NCBI RefSeq assembly: GCF_024323335.1
Contig: NC_066579.1
Coordinates: 240,907,652-240,971,651, forward strand
Source: Lathyrus oleraceus
Lineage: Eukaryota > Streptophyta > Magnoliopsida > Fabales > Fabaceae
Direction: 5' to 3'
Length of the DNA stretch: 64,000 bases
Part shown: positions 30,943 to 42,938 of the stretch, in pieces
Layout: every line of letters begins with the position of its first letter
Position numbering within the stretch: position 1 is the first letter of the stretch
Made by a program: the position numbers and the translations under genes
The notes under the pieces: model-generated
The model's input: only the letters and a program-made list of their open reading frames with translations
The model's database searches: none
Told to the model about the DNA's origin: nothing

Positions 30943-33900
30943 TGTCGCATTACGCGAAAAACCGGTGGGAAAAAGACACAGAGCCGCCACCGTGCGTTAT
31001 TTATCCCAAAGGAGGGAAAGGAAACGCTCGAAGTAAACCTAGAAAGGAATGGTCTCGCGACCAGAGATTGATGGGATCGGGAGTCGGTTATGCGAAGGGA
31101 AGGTATTAGCACCCCTACGCATCTGTCGTACTCAACGGGATCCACGCTCATAAAGAATAGAAGAAAGGTTGCTAAAGAAACTGCTCAAAACTGCGCGCAC
31201 TGGAAGGAAACACAGAAAAGACGGAAAAGCGGACTCGGCAAGATGTCGCATCTTGGGCCTACGTAGTTTGTCACACAAACATTAGAGTTGACGTAGTTCG
31301 GGGGGAAAGCGGAACGTGCTCGCTAGGATGTCGCATCCTATGCATACGTATCTTCTCTAACCAGAGAAGAATCAGAGCACTCGTAGCTCGGCTAACGCAC
31401 GCCAAACAAAACACAAACAGGAAACCGACTGCCAATCGCTGGACTTACGTCAGACTCCACACAAACAGGAAAACTTGGAAACCGAATGCCAATCGCTGGA
31501 CTTACATCAGACTCCGAACCAACAAACACACACAGGAAACCAACTGCCAATCGCTGGACTTATGTCAGACTCCAAACAAACACACACACAAACTGGAAAC
31601 CGAATGTCAATCGCTGAACTTACATCAGACTCCAACCAGAAAAGGATAACAAACTCACATAAAAGAAAAGAAAGTGCCCAGAGAGATCAGCTCAATCTCC
31701 TGCGTACGTACCTCATCTGGTATGAGGATCAGGGCGACGTAGTTCCCCTTAACAGGGAAAGAACTTCTAACCTAACCAGAGACAAGGGAGATAACAAGCT
31801 ACTAGGGAGACTACGACTCGAGCCTAGAAGTTGTCATGCATACGATCCCTATGTTGAGGTCTCTATCCTAACTTGCACAGGAAGCAAGCTAGCCTAAACA
31901 GCACATTATAAAACACAAGCACAAGAGAGCAAGCACACATACTATATGCAAACAATTGGCTCATACAAGGCTAGGCTGTAGAAACAAGCCAACTGGAATG
32001 GGGTGTTTTTAGCTCTTAACCCTAACATTGAGAGTTAGGGTGAAGCAGATGAAATGGAGATGAGGGTTAGACCTCATAGCTCTTATCCCTGGCCAGGGAG
32101 AGCTTGAATCAAATAGAAAGTGTGGGAGTTCAGAATGAAGGAACTCTTCTCCACATGACTGACACAACAAGATCTTGGGTTCTTATTCACAATGCATCAA
32201 CACATGGTGTGATCAAAGTGAATGACACAACTGAATAGCAGGGGATGGATTGCACATCCCTTTTATCTGCCAATTGCCTCCTAAGAGGTCTTTACCTGCT
32301 TGGCACAAAAATAAACAACCACAAACATTGCCTCTTAAGGAGGGCTTCAGACAGGTGCCTGCCAAAGTAACATGACAGGTCTTCCAGACTACATGAAGAT
32401 CAAGGAATTATACCTCAGTGGTATGCCAACCACAAGCAAAAGCAAAGCAAAGTTCAAATGAACTTAAAGCAACTTAAGTACCTGTGGAAACAGCTAAACC
32501 AATCAGTACAAAATCCAAACAATAGTCAATAGTCAATATCACACAGACAACCCATTATGCAACACATGAGCCATAAACATAAATGAACCATCATCAAGGC
32601 CTACAAAACAGCATATGTTAGCCAATAACAACAAATGATCAAGCTCAAATGAAGGAGCAACATCACTCATGGAGATGCATACTTGAACCTGAAATCACAA
32701 CTCAAATGTAAGTAACAAACCACTAGGTCAAAGCCTAGGGTCAAAAGTGAATCAAAAAGCCAAAATAGAACTTGATATTCAACATGGATCATATTTAATC
32801 AATCAAGAACAAGTCCTAAAAAGGACCAAACCAAAATCAATAGGAAAGTTCATGTAATAGGCAAGAGAAGTCAATGACCAATTCAAGGTACACATTTGAA
32901 CATTAAGAATGAAAATTCCCAATCAAAACAGAAATGATTCAAATAATTCTGGAAAAATTCATGAGCATTCGACACATCTAAAACATCCATCATGCAAAAA
33001 ATCAGAAGCATTAAAAGTCATTTGGCATGGAAATTAAACTGCACAAGTTGAACAACCAAATTGTGTGACACAAATTGTCACACCATGCAAACATGTCCAT
33101 AAAACAGCAATGGTAAATGGTAAAAATACCAAACTAAGCCTAAAACATCCATTAACATGTCTAGAATCAGAATGTAAAATTTCAAGTCCATTGGATTAAA
33201 ATCAAGCATTTCATGATAGAAAAAGCAAGGCGAGGTCACATATGCACCAATGTCCAATCAACCTAGAACAAATAAAATTCCAGCCGTGCACAACTTTTGA
33301 AATCACCATCATTAAAAACTAGACATCTCAAGGATCATTTTGCAAAAAATTGGGAATGAATTGATGCATTTTTCAATTTTATATGGATTTTAGAAGTTAG
33401 CATAAACAAATGAAAATGAAAGATGAACATGGCATGGCAAGTGGAGGGAAAACATGAAAATGCTGAACAATTTGAATATTTGTCTTCGCTGGGAATCGAA
33501 CTAGGTAATAATTTGAATTGAGCGCGCGCCAGGTGCCAAAACGACACCGTTTTGGTCTAAAAACCCTAAGCCTGGAAAAAATCCAGAATCCGTCGCTAAT
33601 CCTGCAAAGTCCGACGCTAACCTATGATCTTCATCTTCTTCATGATGAAGATGATGAACTTCATGCATCCATTTTCCAGAAAATCCAGAAATGTCCAGAA
33701 ATCCACAAAAATTTATACCACTAGCAAGATCTTTCACTGGTGAGCAAGGATCAACAAACATCTAAGCTTAAAACATCAAGATCAACGAGAATCGACAGAA
33801 AACAATTTTTGCATCTCAAACTTCAAACGCACATAACTCAACGAATAATGCATCATTTCAATTGATTTTTCTCCCAGAATGATCAGCAACACAAGCTCTA

Positions 33901-35303
33901 TACAAATATACGCATGGATTTGAGAATTGTGAAGGTCGAAAATCCTACCTCTTGAAGAGCAGGTTCTTGTTTTGCACGTTCCAAGGTTCCAAATGATCCA
34001 GATCAATTCCAGAATGCTTGTGGAGATGATTGATGAAGAAATTGAAGCTCCAACACGTGTGAATCCATCTTAATTTGAAAACTCCATTAACACCTTCAAG
34101 CTTCAAGCATGATTGAATCTGGCACGAATTCTTCAAAGTGCACGTTGAATCTTACTCAAAACTTCACCAAGATCAAGGATTATGCAAGGAAATGAGTGTT
34201 TGTGTGAGAAATCTTGAAGTTCTTTGTGAGAGAAAATTTTGATCAAAATTCCAAATCTAGATCTGAAAATGTGTGTTCTGATCAATACAGTTATGATTAA
34301 CCTTATATATGTCCTCTTAATCAACCTGAAATCATGATTAGGCCAAAGCTAAATGAGATTAGAAGGATATAAGGTGCATGCACAAATTTGCATTTTCACC
34401 TCATGCATGAGATGCACACATGAACAGCACACCAAGCTGGCCCAAATCCACTCAAAATTACTCCATGCACACATTGGAATTGGAATTACATGCATGTGAT
34501 CAACCAATTTTGATTTTGGCAAATTTCCTTCAAAAACTTCATGAACAAGCAAGTGATCATATGATAACATTTCATGCAATGTGATGGTTGATTTGGAAAC
34601 CTCATGTCATGAGGAACATTTTGCAAAAAGAACCACCAAATTTGGAGTCTTGGTTCAAAAGATATGGCCATTTGAAGTTTCAAGCACACTTTGCAATGAT
34701 TTGATCATAACTCCTTAACCATTAATCACAAATTCATGATCTTGGACTTTTTGGAAATGGGAGAGAAAGATCTTCAACTCTAATGTTGGACAAAATTTCA
34801 TTTGAAGCTTCTTTGATGTTGGAAAGTTGAGTTGAAGTTGGTCCAAAAACTTGCCATTTTTGGAAACTTGAAATTACAGGTCACTTTCCCTTTTTGGAAA
34901 CTTTTGATCTGGCTTCAAAATCTTCAAGGTAGATGTTTGACATGTTGAATGAACCTCTTTGGGACATGAATGAAGTGTCTCAGACCATTTCTCCATCTCT
35001 TAGCCCTCAGTTGACTTGCAGTTGAATTTTATGGGCCTCAGATGACTTGGACATGTACTGATGACTTTTGAGCCTCTAGCCTTTGGTCAAGTTGCATCAA
35101 AATGAACCTTGAGTCATGTAAGCTTTCTAGAACAACCATAGGGCCTTTGTCTCATGGAAATGCTTGGTCTCTTGCACAGATGAACTTCTCCTGATACCAG
35201 TCTTGCCTGATGATATGCAATGGACTATGCAATGTGAATGCAATGTTAATGACCTAAAATGAAATGAATGTACAAATGGGAGGTGCAAATTTGAGGTGCT
35301 ACA
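30943..35303 (-). repeat. Solo Ogre LTR (4.36 kb)
   Basis: On the minus strand it runs from TGTAGCACCTCAAATTTG (35303) to ...GCGTAATGCGACA (30943). The end block is nearly identical to the partial Ogre 5' LTR at 62968-64000 (about 95% over the stretch I compared), and the start equals that of the plus Ogre LTR at 8919. Neither primer site nor polypurine tract adjoins it, and CACAC flanks both ends, which is the signature of a solo LTR left by recombination between two LTRs of one insertion. A TATATAAGG is at 34302-34310 on the minus strand. No gene lies inside. Confidence 0.85.
31415..31640 (-). repeat. ~60-bp tandem repeat in the solo Ogre LTR
   Basis: About four units, each with (minus strand) GTAAGTCCAGCGATTGGCA followed by TCGGTTTCC. 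The same array occurs at 63445-63665 in the other Ogre LTR, with the same unit order. It is homologous to the 14350-14845 repeat. Confidence 0.8.
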
Positions 35304-35998
35304 CACACCACAAGCATAAAACTAGCCACAATATCACTCTCAACACTGAAAGAAGCGAACATCACTAGTTATCGACCGTCCTCCTTCAAAGACATCTCAT
35401 CCTAACCAGAAGACATGAATCTCAAATCCATACTCTTTTCAGTTTCGGGAAACAAAACAATCTTGTCAAAGCAGTTGATATAAACACGGTTGAACTCTAG
35501 CCAGTTCATCCCTAAAATCATATCGAGTTAACTCAAAGGCAGACAAATCAAGTCAAGTCCAAAATCTTTATCATAAATGGTCAAAGGACAATTCAAACAC
35601 ACTAGTGAAGTAGTCATTAAACTATTAGTTGGGGTATCAATAACCATACTTCCAATCATAGAAGACACTTTGAGATTCAAGTTGTCGACACAATCAAGAG
35701 ATATAAACGAATGCGTCGCACCAGTATCAATCATAGGAACCAGAGAAACACCATTAATGAAACATGTACCTCGAATCAAATTATCTGATCTCGAGGCATC
35801 CATACCACTCAGAGAAAACACTCTACCATTAGCTTGTACGACAACCGACGCCTTCCTCAGTTTCTGACAATGGGTACTAATATGCCCTGATTCACCATAG
35901 TTCTAACAAGTTGGAATATTACTATTGCACTCAACAATACAGTGTCCTTGTTTTCCATACTTGAAACACTTATGACATGCAGTTTTAAATAGAAGCAC
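35304..35998 (-). pseudogene. Tekay-like gypsy gag-protease relic
   Basis: On the minus strand from about 35998 the translation gives two zinc knuckles (CHKCFKYGKQGHCIVEC and a second one with its first Cys followed by a stop, NYGESGHISTHC), then FSLSG, a NLIRGTCFINGV segment and the retroviral-type protease [13 protein letters not shown] at about 35690-35740. It matches the gag-protease part of the complete elements at 47598-51809 and 56202-60572 but is clearly diverged. The 5' half of gag is absent. The reading continues at 30942 beyond the solo LTR. Confidence 0.88.
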
Positions 35999-36954
35999 TT
36001 TTGCCCTACACTCTTAAATAGAGGTATGTTACTGATTTAGTCCACTCACAGATAGTCCCCCTTTAAACTATAAATGTCACTAATCCCCCTTTCTAACTCA
36101 GGACTCGTCACTGACCCCCCCTATGAATCAACGACTCATCACTGCCCCCCCTTTCTAAATATGTGACATAACACTGGACAGAAGTCCGCATACCATGATG
36201 CATGATATGCAACAACACATACAATGTGCTAATCATTAATAGTTACCCTTCGAACCACATACATCTCCAAATAAGACCACCATCTCAATATAACAAGTAT
36301 GATATGAAATTATAACTCACCAATACTAAATCATACAAGCATTAAATAACACATGCTTATACATTCACAAAGTATTCACACAACTTATAAAAACATACTA
36401 ATTGTATTCACTAACTCTTCAAACACAACAAAATGGTAACCAACAACCGTTGGAATCAGAAACAACTCAAAAATCGAGTTGGTGATCCAAAATTGGTCTA
36501 CTCAGGTCATGACAGTCAACCCACCCGTCATGATGTGGCAATCATCCCCCCTCACACACTCGTCATCCAGGCGACGACCAGTAGGGTCATCTGCTTTGAG
36601 ACCATGACGGCCAGCTCGTCATCTGGATGGTGGTCGTCAGCTCTCCTAGGGCAGTGAAGGTCGACTCGTCATGATAGTGACGCCCGTCACCACTGTGTAT
36701 AATGCATAACTATGTTTTATGCCATTAGAGCTCTTCCTAAGCTCCGACTTTGATCCTAGAACATCCAAAGCGCACATAATTCGACATATATAATTTATAT
36801 CATGTTTATCACATTAATTACTCATAAATTAATCACCTAATTCATCAATCTATCATAATTTCATCAATATGTTCAGCATATCAAATCGTATTATCATGAA
36901 CAACAACATCCAGATTTATATTACACCATAAGCATTTACCACAACAAAGAGAAT
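35999..36954 (-). repeat. Probable LTR-like sequence of a gypsy element; no gene
   Basis: There is no coding match. 36000-36170 is a non-coding stretch with C-runs (CCCCCTTT, CCCCCCCT) in loose repeats. 36480-36700 is rich in GTGACG/CGTCAC words and, read on the minus strand, resembles 20660-20910. I infer LTR sequence of the same family in opposite orientations. Neither end is defined. Confidence 0.4.
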
Positions 36955-38031
36955 GGATCATTACGCTGTTTCATTCCATTGTTGTACCAATGGTTTGCCT
37001 CTCACCTTGATAAGGACATGCATATGATAGAGACCAAGGGTAATCATGCTTGGGCTCAAAAGCTTATGTCCCTCAACGAAAGATTGGTCTTTTCGTACCC
37101 AAAGAAGATAAACGTTGGGGATATAATTATCAATTATGGGAGTTTTCCCAATGTACCCCTTATTGGTTCCAAAGGGTGCATTAATTATAATCCTGTATTA
37201 GCTCTGAGACAACTAGGACAATCCATATGGGAGAGGCCTAAGGAAGACAAGCTAGAGGAGTTTATCTTGCATAGTGGAGAGACCTCACACAAAGAGTTGT
37301 TTAGAAAGGTTACACGTGCATGAGAAAATGTGCATATAAAGGAAAACAAGCTAAAGAGGAAGGATACTTCATCCGAACAATCCTATACCCCATGGGTTAA
37401 GGAAAGGGTCTGTTTGATTAAGGTACCTTTTGTGATTGACCCAACTTATGTTCCAGACATACCTGATCATGTTCCAGTGTCCATTGAGGAGGTCGACCAT
37501 CTCAGAGCCTCTATTTTTGGGCTAGAGAAAGATAAGGAAGGCTTGGAGCATATACTTTATGACACGACCTACGAAAATAATCAGATAAGCTACGACATTG
37601 AGCAAAGGGACAAGCAACTTTGTGAGAATATGGAGGAACTCCAAGCTGAAAGAAGCAAAAGACAAAAAACTTTAGGAGGTTTATTTAGCACCGAAGTCGA
37701 CTTTAAAAATCTCAATAGTAAATTAAAAGAAGCCCAAGCTGAAGGTAATAGGTGGAAGAGGTCATGGGAGATATCCGTATGGGAACAACAAGAGAGGGAA
37801 AGCGTTGTAATGACTCAAATTCGTGGATTCGAAGGGGCACTTGTGGAATCTCAAGTGGCTACTGCTAGGCAATGATAACTAAGTATAGAAGCTGAGCAGA
37901 TGCTACCACATAATTGGAGGAGGACCTGCAAAGAGATCTTGAATCTTAGAGAGAAGGTGCATCTTCGAGCCCAAGATCATGAAGTCTTGACAACTCAAAT
38001 CACACAATTATAAGGAGAAGTCCAGTACCTA
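36955..38031 (+). pseudogene. Fragment of Ogre ORF1 (DUF7745-like), C-terminal part
   Basis: The frame reads FIPLLYQWFASHLDKDMHM, then a VGDIIINYGSFPNVPLIGS-like segment and NYNPVLALRQLGQ, then (after a TGA at 37321 where a Trp is expected) YTPWVKERV and a long Glu/Lys-rich coiled coil to about 37870. Further in-frame stops are at 37873, 37876 and near 38010. This layout is that of the extra ORF1 that Ogre elements carry upstream of gag; its function is not known. Here only the C-terminal ~350 codons remain, and they lie in plus orientation against the end of a minus-strand Ogre 3' UTR, so the fragment was brought in by rearrangement or belongs to a different, now deleted copy. Confidence 0.75.
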
Positions 38032-38775
38032 AGGGGCCCAACGGAGAGGTGACCAGACATCAACGGATGAATGGAAAAGGATACAGCCAGACGTCAATGG
38101 ACGAATGGAAAAAACTCGACGTTTACCGACACCAACGGAGAGGTGACCAGACATCAACGGATGACTGGGAAGACTCAAACAGACATCAACGGATGAATAG
38201 GAAAAACTCAACCAGACGTCAATAGACGAACGGGAGAAGCTCGACGTTTATCGACACCAACGGAGAGGTGACCAGACATCAACGGATGAATGGGAAGACT
38301 CGACCAGACGTCAACAGACGAACGGGAGAAGCTCGACGTTTATCGACACCAACAGAGAGGTGACCAGACATCAACGGATGACTGGGAGAAAGAGATACAA
38401 CCAGACGTCAACGGACGAATGGGAAAAACTCGACGTTTACCGACACCAACGGAGAGGTGACCAGACATCAAAGGATGACTGGGAAGACTCAAACCATACG
38501 TCAACGGACGAATGGGAGAAGCTCGACGTTTACCGACACCAACGGAGAGGTGACCATACATCAACGGATGAATGGGAAGACTCAACCATACGTCAACGGA
38601 CGAACGAGAGAAGCTCGACGTTTACCGACACCAACAGAGAGGTGACCAGACATCAACGGATGAATGGAAAAAGGTACAACCAGATGTCAACGGACGAATG
38701 GGAAAAACTCGACGTTTACCGACACCAACGGAGAGGTGACCAGACATCAATGGATGAATGGAAAAGGAAGGGGTG
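38032..38775 (-). repeat. ~93-bp tandem repeat with small hairpins in the Ogre 3' UTR
   Basis: Seven units, anchored by GACGTTTACCGACACC at 38118, 38243, 38335, 38432, 38525, 38617 and 38711 (two units read TTATCG). In element sense each contains GGTGT-CGGTAA-ACGTC, whose arms pair with two G-T wobbles, plus CATC-CGTT-GATG and CGTC-CGTT-GACG mini-hairpins. The CGGTAA core links it to the array at 7757-8790 although the rest of the unit differs. Confidence 0.85.
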
Positions 38776-38778
38776 AGG

Positions 38779-40560
38779 TGTTACCGGTTAGTAGGTAACA
38801 AGCTCGGGAAGAAGGAATATCTAAGACCGGTGCACGGATGAGAGATATCAATCAACCAAAAACATCTGAGGAAAACCTGGAAAAGGTATACTTCGACTCA
38901 GGAAAATCTGACTCCACAGGGGACCAAGGTCGCAATAGGGAGCAGACAGGAAGGAACACCAAGGATACCGGGTTGTAGGCATAAAACAGGTGACCGACCA
39001 AGGCGTGAATTGGTTTGTGTTCCAAAACACTCATCATCCTGAAGAGAGCTAGCAAAGCAATCTTGTTAAAGGATGGACATTCGATTCCGCCAGGAATACG
39101 AATCTTACTCAGTTGGGGAAACAAACACAGGGTTCAACAAAGGAGTGCATGAGATATATTATCTATAGTCGTCAAAACGTAGATAATATACTCGCAAGGA
39201 AGATTATCCATAACCGGGTTGTAGGTTGACAAAGGATAAATCGACCGAAATCGTGAATTAGTGTGTGTTCCAAAACACTCATCATCCTGAAGAAAGCGAA
39301 AGCAAACTTGTTAAAGGATGGACATTCGATTCCACAAGGAATACGAATCTTACTCAACTGGGAAGGACAAAACTTCGACCAAAGAGCGCATGAGATATAT
39401 TATCTATAGCCGTCAAAACGTAGATAATATACTCGCATGGAAGATCATCCATAACCGGGTTGTAGGTTGTCAAAGGATAAATCGACCGAAATCGTGAATT
39501 GGTGTGTGTTCCAAAACACTCATCATCCTGAAGAGAGCGAAAGCAAACTTGTTAAAGGATGGACATTCGATTCCACAAGGAATACGAATCTTACTCAACT
39601 GGGAAGGATAAGACTTCAACCAAAGAGTGCATGAGATATATTATCTATAGCCGTCAAAACGTAGATAACATACTCGCATGGAAGATCATCCATAACCGGG
39701 TTGTAGGTTGACAAAGGATAAATCGACCGAAAAGAGAAACAATCGTTACCAACAACAACAGGGTAGACGAGAGATGACTCACTGGGGATAAATTGCGCGA
39801 ACAAGGCAATTATCCAAACAACTGGGGTAGAATGAATATTCGATTCCGCAAAGGGACAACAAATCTTACTCGACTGGGGAAACACAAAGGGCTTCGACCG
39901 AAGAGTGCATGAGATGTATTATCTATAGCCGTCAAAACGTAGATAATACACTCGCATGGAAGATTATCCATAACCGGGTTATGGGTTGTCAAAGGATAAA
40001 TCAACCGAAAAGAAAGGCATCGGGATACCAGACTAGGTATGTAAAGATGACCCATCAAAAGGGGAAACCACAAACATTACCGGCAAACGGTGAATGGAAG
40101 AGGACCCACTGAGGATAAAATGGCTTACTCAGAGCAATTATCCAAAAGGAAGGGGAAGACCGCTGGGGATAAGATTGCTTAATCAAAGCAAATATCCAAA
40201 AAGGAAAAGGACTATCAATACCGAATACTGGATAATGATAACCGCAAAGAGGGGATTACATCTACCGGTTCGTAGGTAGAAAACCACGGAAAAGTAACCG
40301 TCATCGACTAGGATGAGCACAAGGGTTGACTCCACAAAGGGGAGAAAAGAGAGTTCACATCTACCGGTTAGTAGGTAGAAGACCACAACAATCTGCTGAG
40401 GAACTGAATGGGAGAAAATAGGATTTACAACTACCGGTTAGTAGGTAGAAAACCGTAAATATAGGACTTACAACTACCGGTTAGTAGGTAGAAGCCAATA
40501 AATTCCGCTGAGGATAAGATGAATGAGTGCCGGTTAGTGAGTAACTATTCACTTATACCA
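38779..40560 (-). repeat. Ogre 3' UTR with ~241-bp tandem repeat and CCGGTTAGTAG hairpins
   Basis: Between about 38990 and 40010 a unit of about 241 bp is repeated roughly four times; the word CATGAGATATATTATCTATAG starts near 39148, 39388, 39629 and 39907 (the last interval is about 278). From 40261 to 40500, and once at 38779-38800, short inverted repeats close an almost constant CGGTTAGTAG loop, with arms TCTAC/GTAGA, CTAC/GTAG and TGTTAC/GTAACA. No ORF here is supported. Confidence 0.75.
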
Positions 40561-42241
40561 CAGGGAGGCACAAGAGACAGCCAATAGGAAGCCAATTCAG
40601 GATCGATCCAAAAAGGCAAACTGAATCAAGACTCATCCTAATGAGGAAAGAACTCAATAGGGAAAACCCATCCCATTATGTGTGTAGGAAGGGAACGGAA
40701 ACAACCGTCATCCACGAGGATATAACTCAGTGGGGAATGCAAAAGGAAATGGTAGACACTTTCTGCCTAGGGGCTGCCTCTATATGGAGAGATCAGACAC
40801 ACCAACATCTGCTTGGGGAGATCTACTAGAGAGATCTGTATCACCAATTAGCAGGAGACAACAATCAACAGATATATGGCAAAAGATGCAACATGAATAT
40901 CTGAATGTTATGATTATGCGTATATGCATGATGCATGATGAATGCTGACAAACAGACATGTCTAACACACATAGGTCCAGGAATCAACCACCCGGTACTA
41001 CCCTTCCAGAGGGAAAGCCAAAAGATCACCCGAGAGCAAAAGAGACCTGCCGGAGACTGGGATATCAGGGGACAACACCATCTTGCAGGGGAGGAAGTCC
41101 ACAAGAGGCTGCCGGAGGGATCATCAGTCACAACCGGAGAAAAGAGTTCATAGCACAGGCAGACACCGCCACAACAGCAACTGATGCTGGGGGTCCAAGA
41201 TACCAAGAAGCAACCAGATCTCTGGTGGGGATAGATAGGCATTGATAAAGTTCATCATGCCAACAACTCCGTTGGGGATCTATCCGAGGAAATGCCGGAT
41301 TACTGGGATGTCAATCCACCAAATACAGAATCTTCAAAGAAAAGCACCCATGCTGGGGAGAGGAGAAGACTGCTCTGCTGGAGAGAGGAAAGTTGAAGTC
41401 TTCAACAACACTCTGCTTGGGGACTGGCCCACAAAATGTTCAAATAGCAACCTACTGGGGATGACCCACAATAGGGCTAATGGGGCTTGGAGGAAGAATG
41501 CTGCACTGCCGGGGAAATGAAGATGAACAACTTCACACAACACTGCACTGAGCACCCTCGCTGAGGAGAAACCATGAAAGGTTCTACAGGAAAAAGATAC
41601 AGTATGCCAGAGATATGAACAAAAGTCTTACCCTGTTGGGAATCATACCACCCTTGGGAGAGCACTGCAAATCTCCTAAGTATCCTTCCATCATCGTGAA
41701 CGTTCACTTTGTTTAAGAATAATTTTGTGAAAAATTTGTTTATTTTGAAAACAATGATCTTTTATCAACTAAGACATGCAAAACATTTGTTGAATTGAAA
41801 CAAATAAGAGTGCAAATAATTGGATAAAAGCCCAAATTGATTTGATGGAATGGTAATCTGCGAATGGCAAGACTCCATAGATCTGTACAAGTTTGAAATC
41901 GGTGATATATATTGGAAAAGGCTACATTGAACATAATGACCATTTCTCCACCAATTCCGAATTTCGATGTATTCGAAGCTTCAGTCGACGACGAATCAAG
42001 AATTTCCTGGCGGATGACAGATATAGAATACAGTCTTGTCAGGATGCAGTTACTTGCCAAATCCCTAATTTTTGTCTAGATTGCCCCAGTGTGAGGTACT
42101 CAATCTAGCGGGATGCAAATTCTTTTTTCAATGTCTCTAACTTTTGCCTGGATCTCCCTTTCGGGTTTTCAATCCACCGAGACGCTCCTTTTTGCCTAAG
42201 TCGCCCTTTCGAGGGTTCAACTTAGCGAGCTATTCTGCTTT
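40561..42241 (-). repeat. Ogre 3' UTR, proximal part
   Basis: Non-coding. 40900-41700 carries, on the minus strand, many TCCCCAGCAGAG-like words, matching the block at 6780-7640 of the plus Ogre. 42100-42240 matches the GAAAACCCGAAAGGG words at 6110-6300. The order is the same as in the plus element, which supports reading this as 3' UTR downstream of integrase. Confidence 0.7.
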
Positions 42242-42592
42242 TTAGGCGAAGTATTTCTTGACTACATCTGAATTCACAGGACGAGTGAAATTCTCCCCGT
42301 CCATTGTTGTAAGTGTCAAAGCACCGCCTGAAAAGGCTCTCTTGACAACATATGGACCTTCATAGTTTGGAGTCCACTTGCCCCTGGAATCGAGCGCGAA
42401 AGACAAGACTTTCTCGAGCACGAGGTCACCTTCTCGGAACACACGAGGCTTGACCTTATTATCGAATGCTTTCTTCATTCTCTGCTGATATAACTGACGA
42501 TGACACATGGCAGTTAATCTCTTCTTTTCGATCAGATTCACTTGGTCGTAACGACTCTGAATCCATTCAGCATCAGTCAACTTGGGACTTTG
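42242..42592 (-). pseudogene. Ogre integrase C-terminal end
   Basis: The minus-strand frame begins near DAEWIQSRYDQ, continues through the CHRQLYQQRMKKAFD helix and the GPY/F module (NYEGPYVVKRAFSGGAL), and ends VVKKYFA at the stop, the same C-terminus as the plus Ogre at 6068. The catalytic core and zinc finger are absent: sequence upstream changes abruptly to a purine-rich (minus strand) tract at about 42600. Confidence 0.9.
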
Positions 42593-42599
42593 AGGGTTC

Positions 42600-42700
42600 T
42601 ATTTTTCTTTTGTTTCTTTCTTTCTTTTTTCTTTCTTGATTTCGATTTGATTTTTCACCCTCCTCTTTCTCTTTTTTTTTGTTTTTTTTTGTTTACATTT
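42600..42700 (-). repeat. Purine-rich tract at the deletion junction
   Basis: In element sense this is about 100 bases of almost pure A/G (plus strand T/C). It has no counterpart in the plus Ogre and sits exactly where RT to integrase should be, joining the start of the RT ORF to the integrase tail. Confidence 0.7.
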
Positions 42701-42938
42701 GTAATACCCCAGTTGGACTGTTTTGCTGATTCTCGAGATGCAGCTGAGTGATCTTCTTTTCTTGCTCAAGAAGTCGGGAAATCTCGTCAGGAATCCTTTC
42801 AACATCATCTTCCTCTGCTTCGAATACAGGGAATTCAAAATTGGGAGATGGCGTTGGATCATTATGTTCAATGGGTTTAAGAATCAACCTGTATAATGAT
42901 TTTGATATGAAAAGCTTTTTGGAAATCAAACAAGGCAA
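42701..42938 (-). pseudogene. N-terminal remnant of the Ogre RT ORF
   Basis: The minus strand translates to an acidic stretch with FPVFEAEEDDVERIPDEI and SRLLEQEKKITQLH, equivalent to the first codons of the RT ORF in the plus Ogre (EEESEEDSELPAELVRLL, KQEERVIQPHQ at 2660-2750). It is cut about 60 codons in, before any catalytic motif. Confidence 0.75.

Noticed and set aside
31475..31897. 140-codon plus-strand frame (and 63588-63923)
   Set aside because: Antisense to the Ogre LTR and built on its ~60-bp tandem repeat.
38360..38776. 138-codon open frame with repeated peptide units (plus strand)
   Set aside because: It is a by-product of the ~93-bp tandem repeat in an Ogre 3' UTR, antisense to the element; periodic units without stops give open frames in several registers.
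40261..40500. Intron branch-point array (CTACTAAC in element sense)
   Set aside because: The word resembles a branch point, but no acceptor or donor is suitably placed; the hairpin context explains the conservation better.
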